In this document: positions 1 through 6,537 of the stretch, in pieces | Numbering within the stretch: position 1 is the first letter of the stretch | How the letters are laid out: the number at the start of each line of letters is the position of its first letter | DNA from: Synergistaceae bacterium | GTDB lineage: Bacteria; Synergistota; Synergistia; Synergistales; Synergistaceae | Length of the DNA stretch: 7,366 nucleotides | Direction of reading: 5' to 3' | Assembly: GCA_031290815.1 (NCBI GenBank) | Contig: JAISLO010000302.1 | Coordinates: 1-7,366 of the forward strand | The notes under the pieces: generated by a model | Seen by the model: only the letters and a program-made list of their open reading frames with translations | The model's database searches: none | Told to the model about the DNA's origin: nothing | Translations under genes and position numbers: made by a program

Positions 1-194
1 ATCCTCACCCGCTTGGTCTCGATGGCCTGACAGCGCACGGACACGCGGCGCAGGTCCGACATGAGGTCCTGCAAATCGGAGAGGCGCCCGCCTTTGAGCG
101 CCTCTCTCTGTTTGACGACAACAGTCAACAGCTCGGACAGAATTTCATCCTGCTTGTGCAGCGTGTCAGCCAGATCAGCCGATTTTTCAGACAT
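1..194 (-). CDS. flgN: FlgN-like flagellar export chaperone, N-terminal part (runs off left edge)
   Basis: Reading leftwards from an ATG at 194, the frame stays open for 64 codons to the window edge, so only the N-terminus is visible. The peptide begins MSEKSADLADTLHKQDEI and is wholly helical and heptad-like, rich in Leu, Glu, Lys and Gln, with no membrane segment. This is the style of FlgN/YvyG proteins, cytoplasmic chaperones that deliver the hook-filament junction proteins FlgK and FlgL to the export apparatus. FlgN is poorly conserved, so the call rests mainly on position: the ATG overlaps the flgM stop codon by one base (TGATG), giving translational coupling, and flgM-flgN is a standard pair. 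flgK and flgL would be expected just outside the left edge. An unrelated coiled-coil protein cannot be excluded. Confidence 0.72.
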   Translation of the reverse strand, partial: MSEKSADLADTLHKQDEILSELLTVVVKQREALKGGRLSDLQDLMSDLRRVSVRCQAIETKRVR

Positions 195-487
195 CAAAGC
201 TCGGTCTTGTTAATGCCGGCCCATATAAGACGACTCGCAAGCGCGTTGAGATCGGGCTCGTACGTGCCCTCCGCGACCCTTTTCCTCAAGTCGCTCACAA
301 GGTCCTCACGCACGTCTGGAATTCTGTTCAGCTCGGCCGAAATATTGGCCATCTCACGGGCAAATGGACTGACCTCGAGATCGTCCGCGGCAACGGAGAA
401 CTCCTCCGTGTCCCAGCCGCTCCCCCGCTTCTGCTTCAGCGCTCCTACTCCGCCTACCCCTGTGACATTGTTGATCTTTTCAATCAC
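194..487 (-). CDS. flgM: FlgM, anti-sigma-28 factor
   Basis: This 97-aa protein has the usual FlgM length. FlgM binds sigma-28 (FliA/SigD) in the cytoplasm and blocks late flagellar genes until the hook is complete, when FlgM is secreted. The C-terminal half carries the family signature: helix residues 40-56 (SPFAREMANISAEL), then IPDVREDLVSDLRKRVAEG at 57-74 and TYEPDLNALASRLI at 75-88, matching the R-x-x-x-V-x-x-L-x-x-x-I-x-x-G-x-Y pattern. The N-terminal 35 residues are Gly-rich and look disordered, as expected for an exported anti-sigma factor. The start is a GTG at 487, preceded by GAGAGGTGAG at suitable spacing. The gene overlaps the flgN-like start by one base. Its promoter region holds both sigma-28-like and sigma-70-like elements. 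Confidence 0.93.
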   Translation of the reverse strand: MIEKINNVTGVGGVGALKQKRGSGWDTEEFSVAADDLEVSPFAREMANISAELNRIPDVREDLVSDLRKRVAEGTYEPDLNALASRLIWAGINKTEL

Positions 488-527
488 TTAACTCACCTCT
501 CTGGGTGGAAACATCTCGTTATAAATA

Positions 528-554
528 TTATCGGACGATGACACATCTCCTTTA
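528..554 (-). promoter_or_regulatory. Sigma-28 (FliA/SigD)-type promoter of flgM
   Basis: On the minus strand TAAA (554-551) is followed by exactly 15 bases and TCCGATAA (535-528). The flagellar sigma-28 consensus is TAAA-N15-GCCGATAA, so 11 of 12 specified bases match. Transcription would begin near 521, leaving a leader of about 35 bases to the flgM GTG. flgM is sigma-28-dependent in well-studied bacteria, so position and function agree. Confidence 0.8.
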
Positions 555-579
555 TAGCAGATTTAACCGAGCAATTCAA
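551..579 (-). promoter_or_regulatory. Sigma-70/SigA-type promoter overlapping the flgM sigma-28 promoter
   Basis: On the minus strand TTGAAT (579-574) and TATAAA (556-551) are separated by 17 bases, matching the sigma-70 consensus at 4/6 and 5/6. The -10 element physically shares its TAAA with the -35 of the sigma-28-type promoter, so the two polymerases could not occupy the site together. This would give basal flgM expression before sigma-28 is active. It is read from consensus only. Confidence 0.5.
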
Positions 580-670
580 GAGCCCGATTCTAAAATCACA
601 GGAGACAAGACCGCAAACTCCGTCCACACCCGCCAGGAAGCCACTTTCGCCCCTCTTAAATTTTTTTATT

Positions 671-715
671 TTGGGTGAAAAAAATAGCGAGTGGTCAATG
701 AAATTCTTCACCCAA
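671..715. repeat. 9-bp inverted repeat in the yvyF-flgM gap
   Basis: TTGGGTGAA at 671-679 is exactly complementary to TTCACCCAA at 707-715, with a 27-base loop. In the minus-strand transcript the hairpin is followed by an A-rich run rather than a U-run, so it is not a standard intrinsic terminator in the direction of the genes. It could be a transcript-end structure downstream of the yvyF-like gene or an operator. The function is unknown. Confidence 0.4.
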
Positions 716-768
716 GCGAAGTGCGGCAGAGCACCGTTGTCCTCCCGTGGCCTGAGCCGATCCCCGGT

Positions 769-1092
769 TCAGCGCTTCTCTTTGAGGAGTTCCGCCAATA
801 CCGCGCATTCCTCTTCTTTCTCTCTTTGTACAAGATGAAACAGCCCGTGATCGACGAAGTAGTTGATCTTGCTCTCCTCAACCCCTAAAATCTCCGCTAC
901 AGCCGAAACGCTGAGCGCTCTGCCGGGATTGTCCAGGATGAGATCCCTCGCCTTTTTGTATAGACGCTCCTCCTCGTCCCGACAGTCCGCGCAGATGGGC
1001 CTTTGTCCATTTGCATCCACGAAGGCTCTTCCGCAGAATGAACACTTCATTATATCCAAGGCCACAGAATCCACCCCCATACTGGCTTTCAC
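769..1092 (-). CDS. yvyF: YvyF-like flagellar operon zinc protein
   Basis: This is a small protein of the YvyF type ('flagellar operon protein'), found between comFC and flgM in Bacillota. Numbered from a GTG at 1092, it has a CxxC pair at C17/C20 (KCSFCG) and a second at C34/C37 (ICADC), making a likely zinc knuckle. A helix-turn-helix-like segment follows at about 58-86 (ALSVSAVAEILGVEESKINY then FVDHGLF), as in YvyF/MerR-like folds, and then an acidic/basic helical tail. The exact role is not known; regulation of flagellar genes has been suggested by context. The start is uncertain. GTG 1092 overlaps the comFC stop (GTGA) and has AGGAGG only 3 bases upstream. ATG 1080, GTG 1068 and ATG 1050 are alternatives, and ATG 1050 (MKCSFCG) best fits the usual protein start. 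Confidence 0.82.
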   Translation of the reverse strand: MKASMGVDSVALDIMKCSFCGRAFVDANGQRPICADCRDEEERLYKKARDLILDNPGRALSVSAVAEILGVEESKINYFVDHGLFHLVQREKEEECAVLAELLKEKR

Positions 1093-1793
1093 CGGCCTCC
1101 TCTGCTCCAGACCGCCGCGCCCTTCACCTCCGCGCCAACCTTGCGCAGGGCGTCGCTCGCGGCGGCCAGTGTGCTTCCCGTCGTAAAAACGTCGTCTATC
1201 AACAAAACCGCCGACCTTGCCGCAACAGCCCTATTCACAGCCATTGCACCGGCCGGCAGCTGCCTTCCTCCGCCAGAGCTCCTGAGCGCCTGTCTCTCGA
1301 CGTCGGCGTCCCATCGAAGCACTGGCCTGACCGGAATCCCCCAGACGGAGGACGCTCCCTCAGCTATTACCTCCGCTTGGTTGTACTCTCTCTCGCTACC
1401 GGCATGGAGCGGAACGGGAACCAAAAAGTCAGCGCGAGGCCTCGGCAGCCTCCTGCCCATGATTACGCCCATGTTCCTCGCCAGACTTCTTCCGTTCTCG
1501 TATTTCATCACATGTACTACATCGCGGCAGGCGCCAAAGTATTCGGTTGCCGCCCTGCACTCCGGACCGCCCGGATGCGCCGCGCATGGTACCGGTTGCC
1601 CGCAGGCCATGCAGAAGGCTTCATTCAGGCCCACGAGGGTCTCCATGCACTCCTCGCAGGCCAACTTGCCAAGCCTGCCGCAGATCGGACACGCCGTGGG
1701 CCAGATTATATGAATGAGGCTGTCTATCAGCTCCGCTATGCCTTGCCCTCCGCTCCGGCGCGCATCGACGCGGCCCTGTCGGTCATCTCCCAT
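1089..1793 (-). CDS. comFC: ComF family phosphoribosyltransferase-like protein (ComFC)
   Basis: ComFC/GntX proteins are cytoplasmic and help process incoming single-stranded DNA in natural transformation; their PRTase fold has an unclear substrate. Numbered from the ATG at 1793, the N-terminus has three Cys pairs forming a zinc domain: C35/C38 (CPICG), C46/C49 (CEEC) and C61/C64 (CMACG). PVPLHAGSEREYNQAEVIA at 126-144 is the ComF signature, RQALRSSGGGRQLP at 167-180 the 'R-Q-x-L' region, and AVLLIDDVFTTGSTL at 195-209 the PRPP-binding loop. The domains are complete. The ATG at 1793 lies 58 bases inside metK and lacks a good Shine-Dalgarno. No ATG, GTG or TTG in frame lies nearer the metK end, so the true start is unclear. 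The stop overlaps the yvyF-like GTG. Operon membership is very likely. Confidence 0.9.
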   Translation of the reverse strand: MGDDRQGRVDARRSGGQGIAELIDSLIHIIWPTACPICGRLGKLACEECMETLVGLNEAFCMACGQPVPCAAHPGGPECRAATEYFGACRDVVHVMKYENGRSLARNMGVIMGRRLPRPRADFLVPVPLHAGSEREYNQAEVIAEGASSVWGIPVRPVLRWDADVERQALRSSGGGRQLPAGAMAVNRAVAARSAVLLIDDVFTTGSTLAAASDALRKVGAEVKGAAVWSRGGR

Positions 1794-2944
1794 CTGGGAA
1801 TCGGATCGAGGTCGGTCCTGCCCATGTGACCGTAAGCCGCAATCCTTCTGTACTGCGGAGTGCGGAGGTCGAGATCGCGAATTATAGCCGCCGGGCGGAA
1901 ATCGAAGTGTTCGCGGACGAGCTCGGTTATCCTGTAATCAGGAATCTTCCCGGTTCCGTATGTATCGACCATTATGGACACCGGATTGGCGACGCCTATG
2001 GCATAGGCGACCTGTATCTGGCATCTCGCCGCTATTCCGGCGGCGACCACGTTCTTTGCCGCGTACCTCGTCATGTACGCCGCTGAACGGTCGACTTTCG
2101 TCGGGTCTTTGCCGGAGAAAGCGCCTCCGCCGTGCGGCACCACTCCGCCGTATGTGTCGACGATTATCTTTCTGCCCGTAAGGCCGGAGTCCGCGTGAGG
2201 ACCGCCGAGGACGAAACGCCCCGTTGGATTGACGAGGATTCTCGGATTCCCGTCCTGAAGGCTCTCGGGTATCACCGGCTTGATCACGTGCTCGATTATG
2301 TCGGCCTCTATCTGATTTATATCGACCGCCGGGTGATGCTGGGCGCTGATCACTATGGTGTCCGCCCTGACTGGCCTCTGTCCCTCGTACTCCAGCGTCA
2401 CCTGCGATTTTCCGTCCGGGCGCAGGTAGGGCAGGACGAGGTCCTTTCTCATCTTGGCGAGGCGGCGAGCCAGTTTGTGGGCGAGGCTTATCGGCGCCGG
2501 CATGAGCTCCTCAGTCTCGTCGCACGCATATCCGATCATCATTCCCTGGTCACCCGCGCCTATTCTTTCTATGTCCTCGTCGGCCATCTCGGATTCCCTG
2601 ACCTCAAGCGCCCTGTCGACGCCGCGCGCTATGTCGGGGGACTGCTCGTCGATGGCTGTGACAACGGCGCAGGTATCGCCGTCAAAGCCATACTTCGCCC
2701 TTGTGTAACCCACCTCTTTTATTGTATTGCGCACTATCTTCGAGATATCGACGTACACGTTTGTGGATATCTCGCCCGTAACTACAACCAGACCCGTGCT
2801 GACCAGCGTTTCGCACGCAACACGTCCCCTTGGCTCCCTCTCGATAATCGAGTCCAGGATTCCATCAGAGATCTGGTCCGCGAGTTTGTCTGGGTGCCCC
2901 TCAGTTACTGACTCCGACGTCACAAGGTACCTTTCTTTGCTCAT
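1736..2944 (-). CDS. metK: S-adenosylmethionine synthetase (methionine adenosyltransferase)
   Basis: MetK makes S-adenosylmethionine, phosphate and pyrophosphate from methionine and ATP in the cytoplasm, as a tetramer needing Mg2+ and K+. The 402-aa length is normal. Signatures are intact: GHPDK at 16-20 (ATP site), YGFDGDTCAVVTAIDEQSPD at 85-104, GAGDQGMMIGYACDETEE at 129-146, VNPTGRFVLGGPHADSGLTG at 238-257, and the Gly-rich P-loop GGGAFSGKDPTKVD at 272-285. The start is the ATG at 2944, giving MSKERYLVTSESVTEGHPDK; GGAGGT lies 7 bases upstream. A GTG three codons earlier overlaps that ribosome-binding site and is rejected. The 140-bp gap to the gene on its right suggests its own promoter. 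No SAM riboswitch is recognisable there. Confidence 0.98.
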   Translation of the reverse strand: MSKERYLVTSESVTEGHPDKLADQISDGILDSIIEREPRGRVACETLVSTGLVVVTGEISTNVYVDISKIVRNTIKEVGYTRAKYGFDGDTCAVVTAIDEQSPDIARGVDRALEVRESEMADEDIERIGAGDQGMMIGYACDETEELMPAPISLAHKLARRLAKMRKDLVLPYLRPDGKSQVTLEYEGQRPVRADTIVISAQHHPAVDINQIEADIIEHVIKPVIPESLQDGNPRILVNPTGRFVLGGPHADSGLTGRKIIVDTYGGVVPHGGGAFSGKDPTKVDRSAAYMTRYAAKNVVAAGIAARCQIQVAYAIGVANPVSIMVDTYGTGKIPDYRITELVREHFDFRPAAIIRDLDLRTPQYRRIAAYGHMGRTDLDPIPRWEMTDRAASMRAGAEGKA

Positions 2945-2990
2945 CGAACACACCTCCAGCTTTTTTCTCTCGTCTCCGAGAATATCAGTT

Positions 2991-3069
2991 ATTTTTACAC
3001 GAATTTAGAGATTGCGCAATATCCCTAGGAAAACTCTGAATAATAAATCTCCAGACCGCAATTTGACGA
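2991..3069 (-). promoter_or_regulatory. Candidate metK promoter region with a 10-bp palindrome
   Basis: Two weak sigma-70-like candidates lie in the metK leader on the minus strand: TCGTCA (3069-3064) with TATTAT (3045-3040) at 18-bp spacing, matching 4/6 and 5/6, and TTGCGC (3019-3014) with AAAAAT (2996-2991) at 17-bp spacing, matching 3/6 and 4/6. The perfect palindrome ATTGCGCAAT at 3011-3020 overlaps the second -35 and could be an operator. Consensus reading only. Confidence 0.3.
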
Positions 3070-3084
3070 TAAACCGGCGCTTCC

Positions 3085-3534
3085 CTAGCTGTATTCGATC
3101 GGTGCCCTCTGGAGGACCATCAGGCCCTCCCTGCTTTCGAAACCATGTCTCGCCAGGAACGGGACGAGACCGCTGGCATAGCAAGTTATCACAGGGACAT
3201 CCTTCACGGCAGGGTGCGTCAGGGCGTAGTTCATCAGCCTGGAGCCTATGCCCTTCCCTTGATGATCGGGGTGGACGAGGACATCCCAGATGGCCCCCCG
3301 AAAGACGAAGTCGGTGAGCATCCGGCAGAACGCCACGAGCTTGCCTGAACAGCGCGCGGAGAAGCAGAGGTTCGACCCCTTCAGCATACGGTCTATCTGA
3401 TCCAGCGACCTGCTCCTGCCCCAGTACGTGAACATATACAGCTCCTGCAGTTCCTTGGGGAGCACCGCGAGCTGGCTGTCATAAAACGCGTAATCCTCTG
3501 TCTTAGTCATCACCTTCGACGTCTCTGCGCGCAT
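3085..3534 (-). CDS. GNAT family N-acetyltransferase
   Basis: This cytoplasmic GNAT enzyme would transfer acetyl from acetyl-CoA to an amine; the substrate is not predictable. In 149 aa from ATG 3534 it shows the GNAT core. An N-terminal helical part (about 15-50) precedes a beta strand GKLVAFCRMLTDF at 64-76. IWDVLVHPDHQGKGIGSRLM at 82-101 contains the acetyl-CoA pyrophosphate loop (Q-G-K-G-I-G), and VITCYASGLVPFLARHGF at 115-132 is the usual 'FYxxxGF' end strand and helix. The start is ambiguous: ATG 3534 is 6 bases past the upstream stop but has a poor ribosome site, while ATG 3510 (MTKTEDYAF) is also possible. Tight spacing suggests coexpression with the zinc-ribbon gene. Confidence 0.85.
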   Translation of the reverse strand: MRAETSKVMTKTEDYAFYDSQLAVLPKELQELYMFTYWGRSRSLDQIDRMLKGSNLCFSARCSGKLVAFCRMLTDFVFRGAIWDVLVHPDHQGKGIGSRLMNYALTHPAVKDVPVITCYASGLVPFLARHGFESREGLMVLQRAPIEYS

Positions 3535-3540
3535 CCCGTT

Positions 3541-3792
3541 CTACAACCCCCGAATGTCCTTCCGTCCCGGCACGATTCCACCCTCGCCGCCGTCCTTCCG
3601 CCTCCACTGCATGAGGTTGCCGAGAACGCTGTGAAGGTCTCCGGCTCCCTGCTCCCCTGATATCTTGACTTGAAGAACCTGCCCTGTCCCACAGCGACTG
3701 CAAGTCCAGTTGAGGCGCGTAACTCCATCCCTGTCCGGTGTGCCGGCCAGTACCTTTGTCTCCCCGCAGATCTCACACTCCGCTATGACCAT
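3541..3792 (-). CDS. Small zinc-ribbon protein, function unknown
   Basis: From ATG 3792 the product is 83 aa. Two CxxC knuckles, C6/C9 (AECEICGE) and C31/C34 (NWTCSRCGTG), are spaced as in a rubredoxin-like zinc ribbon. The rest, from about residue 45, is hydrophilic and basic (MQWRRKDGGE), without membrane segments or a catalytic signature. No named family is recognised. The upstream in-frame extension to 3870 is unlike coding sequence and covers a TATACAATA promoter-like stretch (3839-3831), so the internal ATG is preferred; its ribosome site (GGTG, 5 bases away) is weak. The gene ends 6 bases before the acetyltransferase ATG, so the two are probably cotranscribed. A nucleic-acid-binding or metal-buffering role is possible but unsupported. 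Confidence 0.6.
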   Translation of the reverse strand: MVIAECEICGETKVLAGTPDRDGVTRLNWTCSRCGTGQVLQVKISGEQGAGDLHSVLGNLMQWRRKDGGEGGIVPGRKDIRGL

Positions 3793-3967
3793 TCTACACC
3801 ACTTCTTTCGACAATTAAAGATCGCGCTGTTATTGTATAAATCTGAAACAGAGGCCCTAAGCGACGTCAAACACCGCGATATCTATTGGTCTGGAACACC
3901 ACCAACACTGCCTGCGTCAATCGGAACCGTTCTGATCTTCGCCGTTCCCCTGGCCTGTCCCCCGATG

Positions 3968-5206
3968 TCAGTTTGAAATCGGACCGGTTTGCCCATCGAT
4001 CTCTATTCTGATATCGACAGGGCCCTCTGTATAAATATCGGCCGCCGCCATGAATCTGACCACCTTTGGAGTCTGCGTATCGTTTATTTTCTCGACCGCC
4101 TCGAAGAAGTCGACGGAGGCGAGGTTGCCTACGTTTCCCGTCAGAGGATTCGGCAGGACGCCGAGCGCCACCGCTCTCTCGTTGATCCGTTTCAGGAGGG
4201 TGTAAAGTATGTCGGCCGTGTCGTCCTGCCCGAGACCGCCCATTACCGTCTCCGTCATGAGGACATCGCCCATGCCGAAGATCCGCTTGCTGCCGAACAC
4301 GCTCACGAGCCCCTCCACGGCCTGGCCCTCGACTACGTTCGAGAGCGCAGTGAGCCTCATCGCGCGTCTTCCGCCAGACGTCATGATCTCGGAAGCTACG
4401 GCGCGCCTGACGTCGTCGGTCAGGATGACGCTTATCGGCCCCACCGGGCTGGCGTAGGCAAACGAACCGCTTGCCCAGGAGGACTTCTCGGACAGGTATT
4501 TCTCGGCGGCGCGGATCAAGTTCGTCAAGGCGAGATCGACCGTCTCGGTGGTCACAGGCTCACCATCGGCGGAGGGTTCGACTGACGTCTGGGAGAGCAG
4601 TTCACCCTGGAGGGCTACGACCCTTTCCTTCTTCATGTCGGAGAGGCCCTTCTTCAACTGCTCCGTCTCGGTCCTGAGCAGTGCGACCGCTTTCTCGGTA
4701 CGATCTTTCTCAATGCGCAGGGCGCCGAGCTCGTCGCTCAGCTCGCGGCGTTCGATGTCGAGGCTTCGCGCCGACGCCTCCACAAAGGACAGTTTATCCT
4801 GCGCGGCCCGCAGGTCATCAGAAGCGGAGAGGAGGGACGATCTCATCGATTCCAGGTCTGACCTCGCTCCCATCAGCTCGATCTCCATATCGTAAAGCTG
4901 ACCCTGTCTGTCGCCCAGGTCTTTGTTGAGCGAGGCGATCTGACGTTCGAGGTAGCTCTGCCCGAACATAGCCGTGCGGATCGACTCGGACGTATAGCCG
5001 GCGACCGCGAGTGTGAGGATGGCGATGCCCATCCCCGTGAAAAGAGTTATTATCGTCGTCGTGTAGCGAGGGCGAAGACCGAAGAGGGAGATCCTCCTCC
5101 TGCCGATCCTCATGCCCATGATGTCCCCGACGTATGAGACCACGGCGCTTATCGATACTATGATCAGCAACAGGTGCCAGTTGAACTCCGAAGGGCTGAA
5201 CCCCAC
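3968..5206 (-). CDS. DUF3084 family membrane-anchored coiled-coil protein
   Basis: This 412-aa protein has a characteristic layout. Transmembrane helix 1 is at about 11-30 (HLLLIIVSISAVVSYVG), followed by a basic turn with GRRRISLFGLRPR at 35-47, where GLRPR is the DUF3084 hallmark. Transmembrane helix 2 is at about 50-70. A long coiled coil runs from about 83 to 205, rich in Glu, Leu, Arg and Lys, and a globular domain follows at about 215-410. The biochemical function of the family is unknown; an envelope or scaffold role is inference from topology. The start is GTG 5206, 7 bases after GGAGGT; GTG 5215 sits inside that ribosome site and is rejected. An 83-bp gap separates it from the upstream synthetase-like gene, with no clear terminator. 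Confidence 0.86.
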   Translation of the reverse strand: MGFSPSEFNWHLLLIIVSISAVVSYVGDIMGMRIGRRRISLFGLRPRYTTTIITLFTGMGIAILTLAVAGYTSESIRTAMFGQSYLERQIASLNKDLGDRQGQLYDMEIELMGARSDLESMRSSLLSASDDLRAAQDKLSFVEASARSLDIERRELSDELGALRIEKDRTEKAVALLRTETEQLKKGLSDMKKERVVALQGELLSQTSVEPSADGEPVTTETVDLALTNLIRAAEKYLSEKSSWASGSFAYASPVGPISVILTDDVRRAVASEIMTSGGRRAMRLTALSNVVEGQAVEGLVSVFGSKRIFGMGDVLMTETVMGGLGQDDTADILYTLLKRINERAVALGVLPNPLTGNVGNLASVDFFEAVEKINDTQTPKVVRFMAAADIYTEGPVDIRIEIDGQTGPISN

Positions 5207-5289
5207 AGGCCCCACCTCCAGGATGCGATCACTACCTTATAACTCTATCACGACTTGCCGGCTTTACCATGAATAAAACTACATATTTT

Positions 5290-6537
5290 TTATCGCCCGT
5301 CCTCCCGAAACGCGTGAGACGCCAGGATGATCGACTCGGACGAAAAAACGCCGCGGTACTCCACGGGGTACTCATGGACGCCGTCGCGGTCGCGGTACGA
5401 CAACGCTTTCCCGGCGATCTGCTTTCCATCTTCGAGCGTCAGACGCCCTGATTCGCGCAATACCGCGCTCTCCAGCCGCGTTCCGCATGAGCAGGGCGAT
5501 CCCTGAGCGGGCTGAGAGATGTCGGCTATGGGCGGATCGAAGTCTCTGCCGTGACAACAGCCCTTTATGTGATATCCGGAACGGTTTGCCCCGACGACCG
5601 TGTTTTTAGACCCCCTGACGCTCGTATCGCATACCAGGACGACGCTGTCAGGAAGCCTGACGGGACCGCAGTAGCCCGCGACCTCCCCTATCATCTCGTG
5701 CAGCTCGGCCTTATTAGCCGTCCGGAGCCCGGTCAGGCCGCGATCACGCGCCAGCCATGCGGACAGTTTGTTCATGCTCACGTTGAAATCGCCTCGGACG
5801 AACGACGCCACAGGGTGACCTCGGCCCGATTCATCGAAGGCAATGTACAGCATCGCCTTCAGCGTTCGTTCCACGCTGATCCCGAGCTGGGCGCAAAGCT
5901 CCGCGATCGTGTTGGCCCCGGGCGTCTCGATGTCCTCCAGGGGTTCTTCCGGTTCCGCGCCTCCCGGCTGTTCGACGTCGTATCCCAGTGGGGAATCGGG
6001 CAGAAACAACCTGCCGCATCCCGGACAGACAAACCCCGGCCTCGAGCCGAGCGCGCCAGCCTCAGACAAGGAGAGGAGGACGGACGCCGTCCCTCCTTCA
6101 GGGAGAATCTCTTCGACGAACGAAAACCCGCTTTCCTCCGGCAGCTCGGTGAGAACCGATCTCTTTACGGCGTCGATCCTGGATACCGCTTCATCCTTCC
6201 CCGGGCTCCAGCCCAATACGAAGAGATCCCTGCCGCGCTCGTCAGAGAACGAGGTTGCGCTGTCGCCCCATTCGCGCACGTATCTCTCCGCCAGAGAGAA
6301 GACCGCGGCGTCGTTGCCGCAGTCGACATTCTGCACACCGGCGCCGCGGAGCATCGCCGATTTGAGGCGGGAGACCAGTTCTCTCCTCAGTCTATCGCCC
6401 TCCGGCAGGAGCAGCAATTCATCGCTTTTCGCGTTGTACGCGGCCAACCCTGCCTTGACCAGTTCGATAATTCCCCGATCCTTGACCTTGGCCGGCCGGT
6501 TTTCGCTCAAAGGCGCCAATACCGCATATTCCCTCAA
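5290..6537 (-). CDS. Prolyl-tRNA synthetase paralogue with YbaK/INS editing domain and degenerate catalytic core
   Basis: The product is 415 aa, against about 570 for bacterial ProRS. The N-terminus (MREYAVLAPLSENRPAKVKD) follows ProRS 'LPTLxExPAEAE', and residues 24-76 follow its motif 1 region (LLLLPEG). The stretch holding motif 2 (the FRDExRPRxG arginines) is missing: residues 102-140 pass straight to the segment before the insertion domain, with CPGCG at 171-175. Residues 205-340 are a full YbaK/INS domain: ETPGANTIAELCAQLGIS, TLKAMLY (K227), VRGD at 247-250, VVGAN at 314-318, GRDF at 330-333. The end (388-415) aligns with motif 3 'GCYGIGVTR', but reads GVFSSESIILAS, lacking the Arg. The anticodon domain is absent. 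Aminoacylation is therefore unlikely; Ala-tRNAPro editing in trans is inference. The start is TTG 6537, 9 bases after GGAGG; in-frame codons further upstream are not ProRS-like. Confidence 0.85.
   Translation of the reverse strand: MREYAVLAPLSENRPAKVKDRGIIELVKAGLAAYNAKSDELLLLPEGDRLRRELVSRLKSAMLRGAGVQNVDCGNDAAVFSLAERYVREWGDSATSFSDERGRDLFVLGWSPGKDEAVSRIDAVKRSVLTELPEESGFSFVEEILPEGGTASVLLSLSEAGALGSRPGFVCPGCGRLFLPDSPLGYDVEQPGGAEPEEPLEDIETPGANTIAELCAQLGISVERTLKAMLYIAFDESGRGHPVASFVRGDFNVSMNKLSAWLARDRGLTGLRTANKAELHEMIGEVAGYCGPVRLPDSVVLVCDTSVRGSKNTVVGANRSGYHIKGCCHGRDFDPPIADISQPAQGSPCSCGTRLESAVLRESGRLTLEDGKQIAGKALSYRDRDGVHEYPVEYRGVFSSESIILASHAFREDGR

Noticed and set aside
493..711. 72-codon minus-strand frame between yvyF-like gene and flgM
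   Set aside because: It runs across both flgM promoter elements and part of the inverted repeat, has no ribosome site, and its peptide has no family features.
1960..2911. Long plus-strand frames opposite metK
   Set aside because: They are antisense shadows of the fully conserved metK coding sequence, as are similar frames opposite comFC, the DUF3084 gene and the ProRS-like gene.
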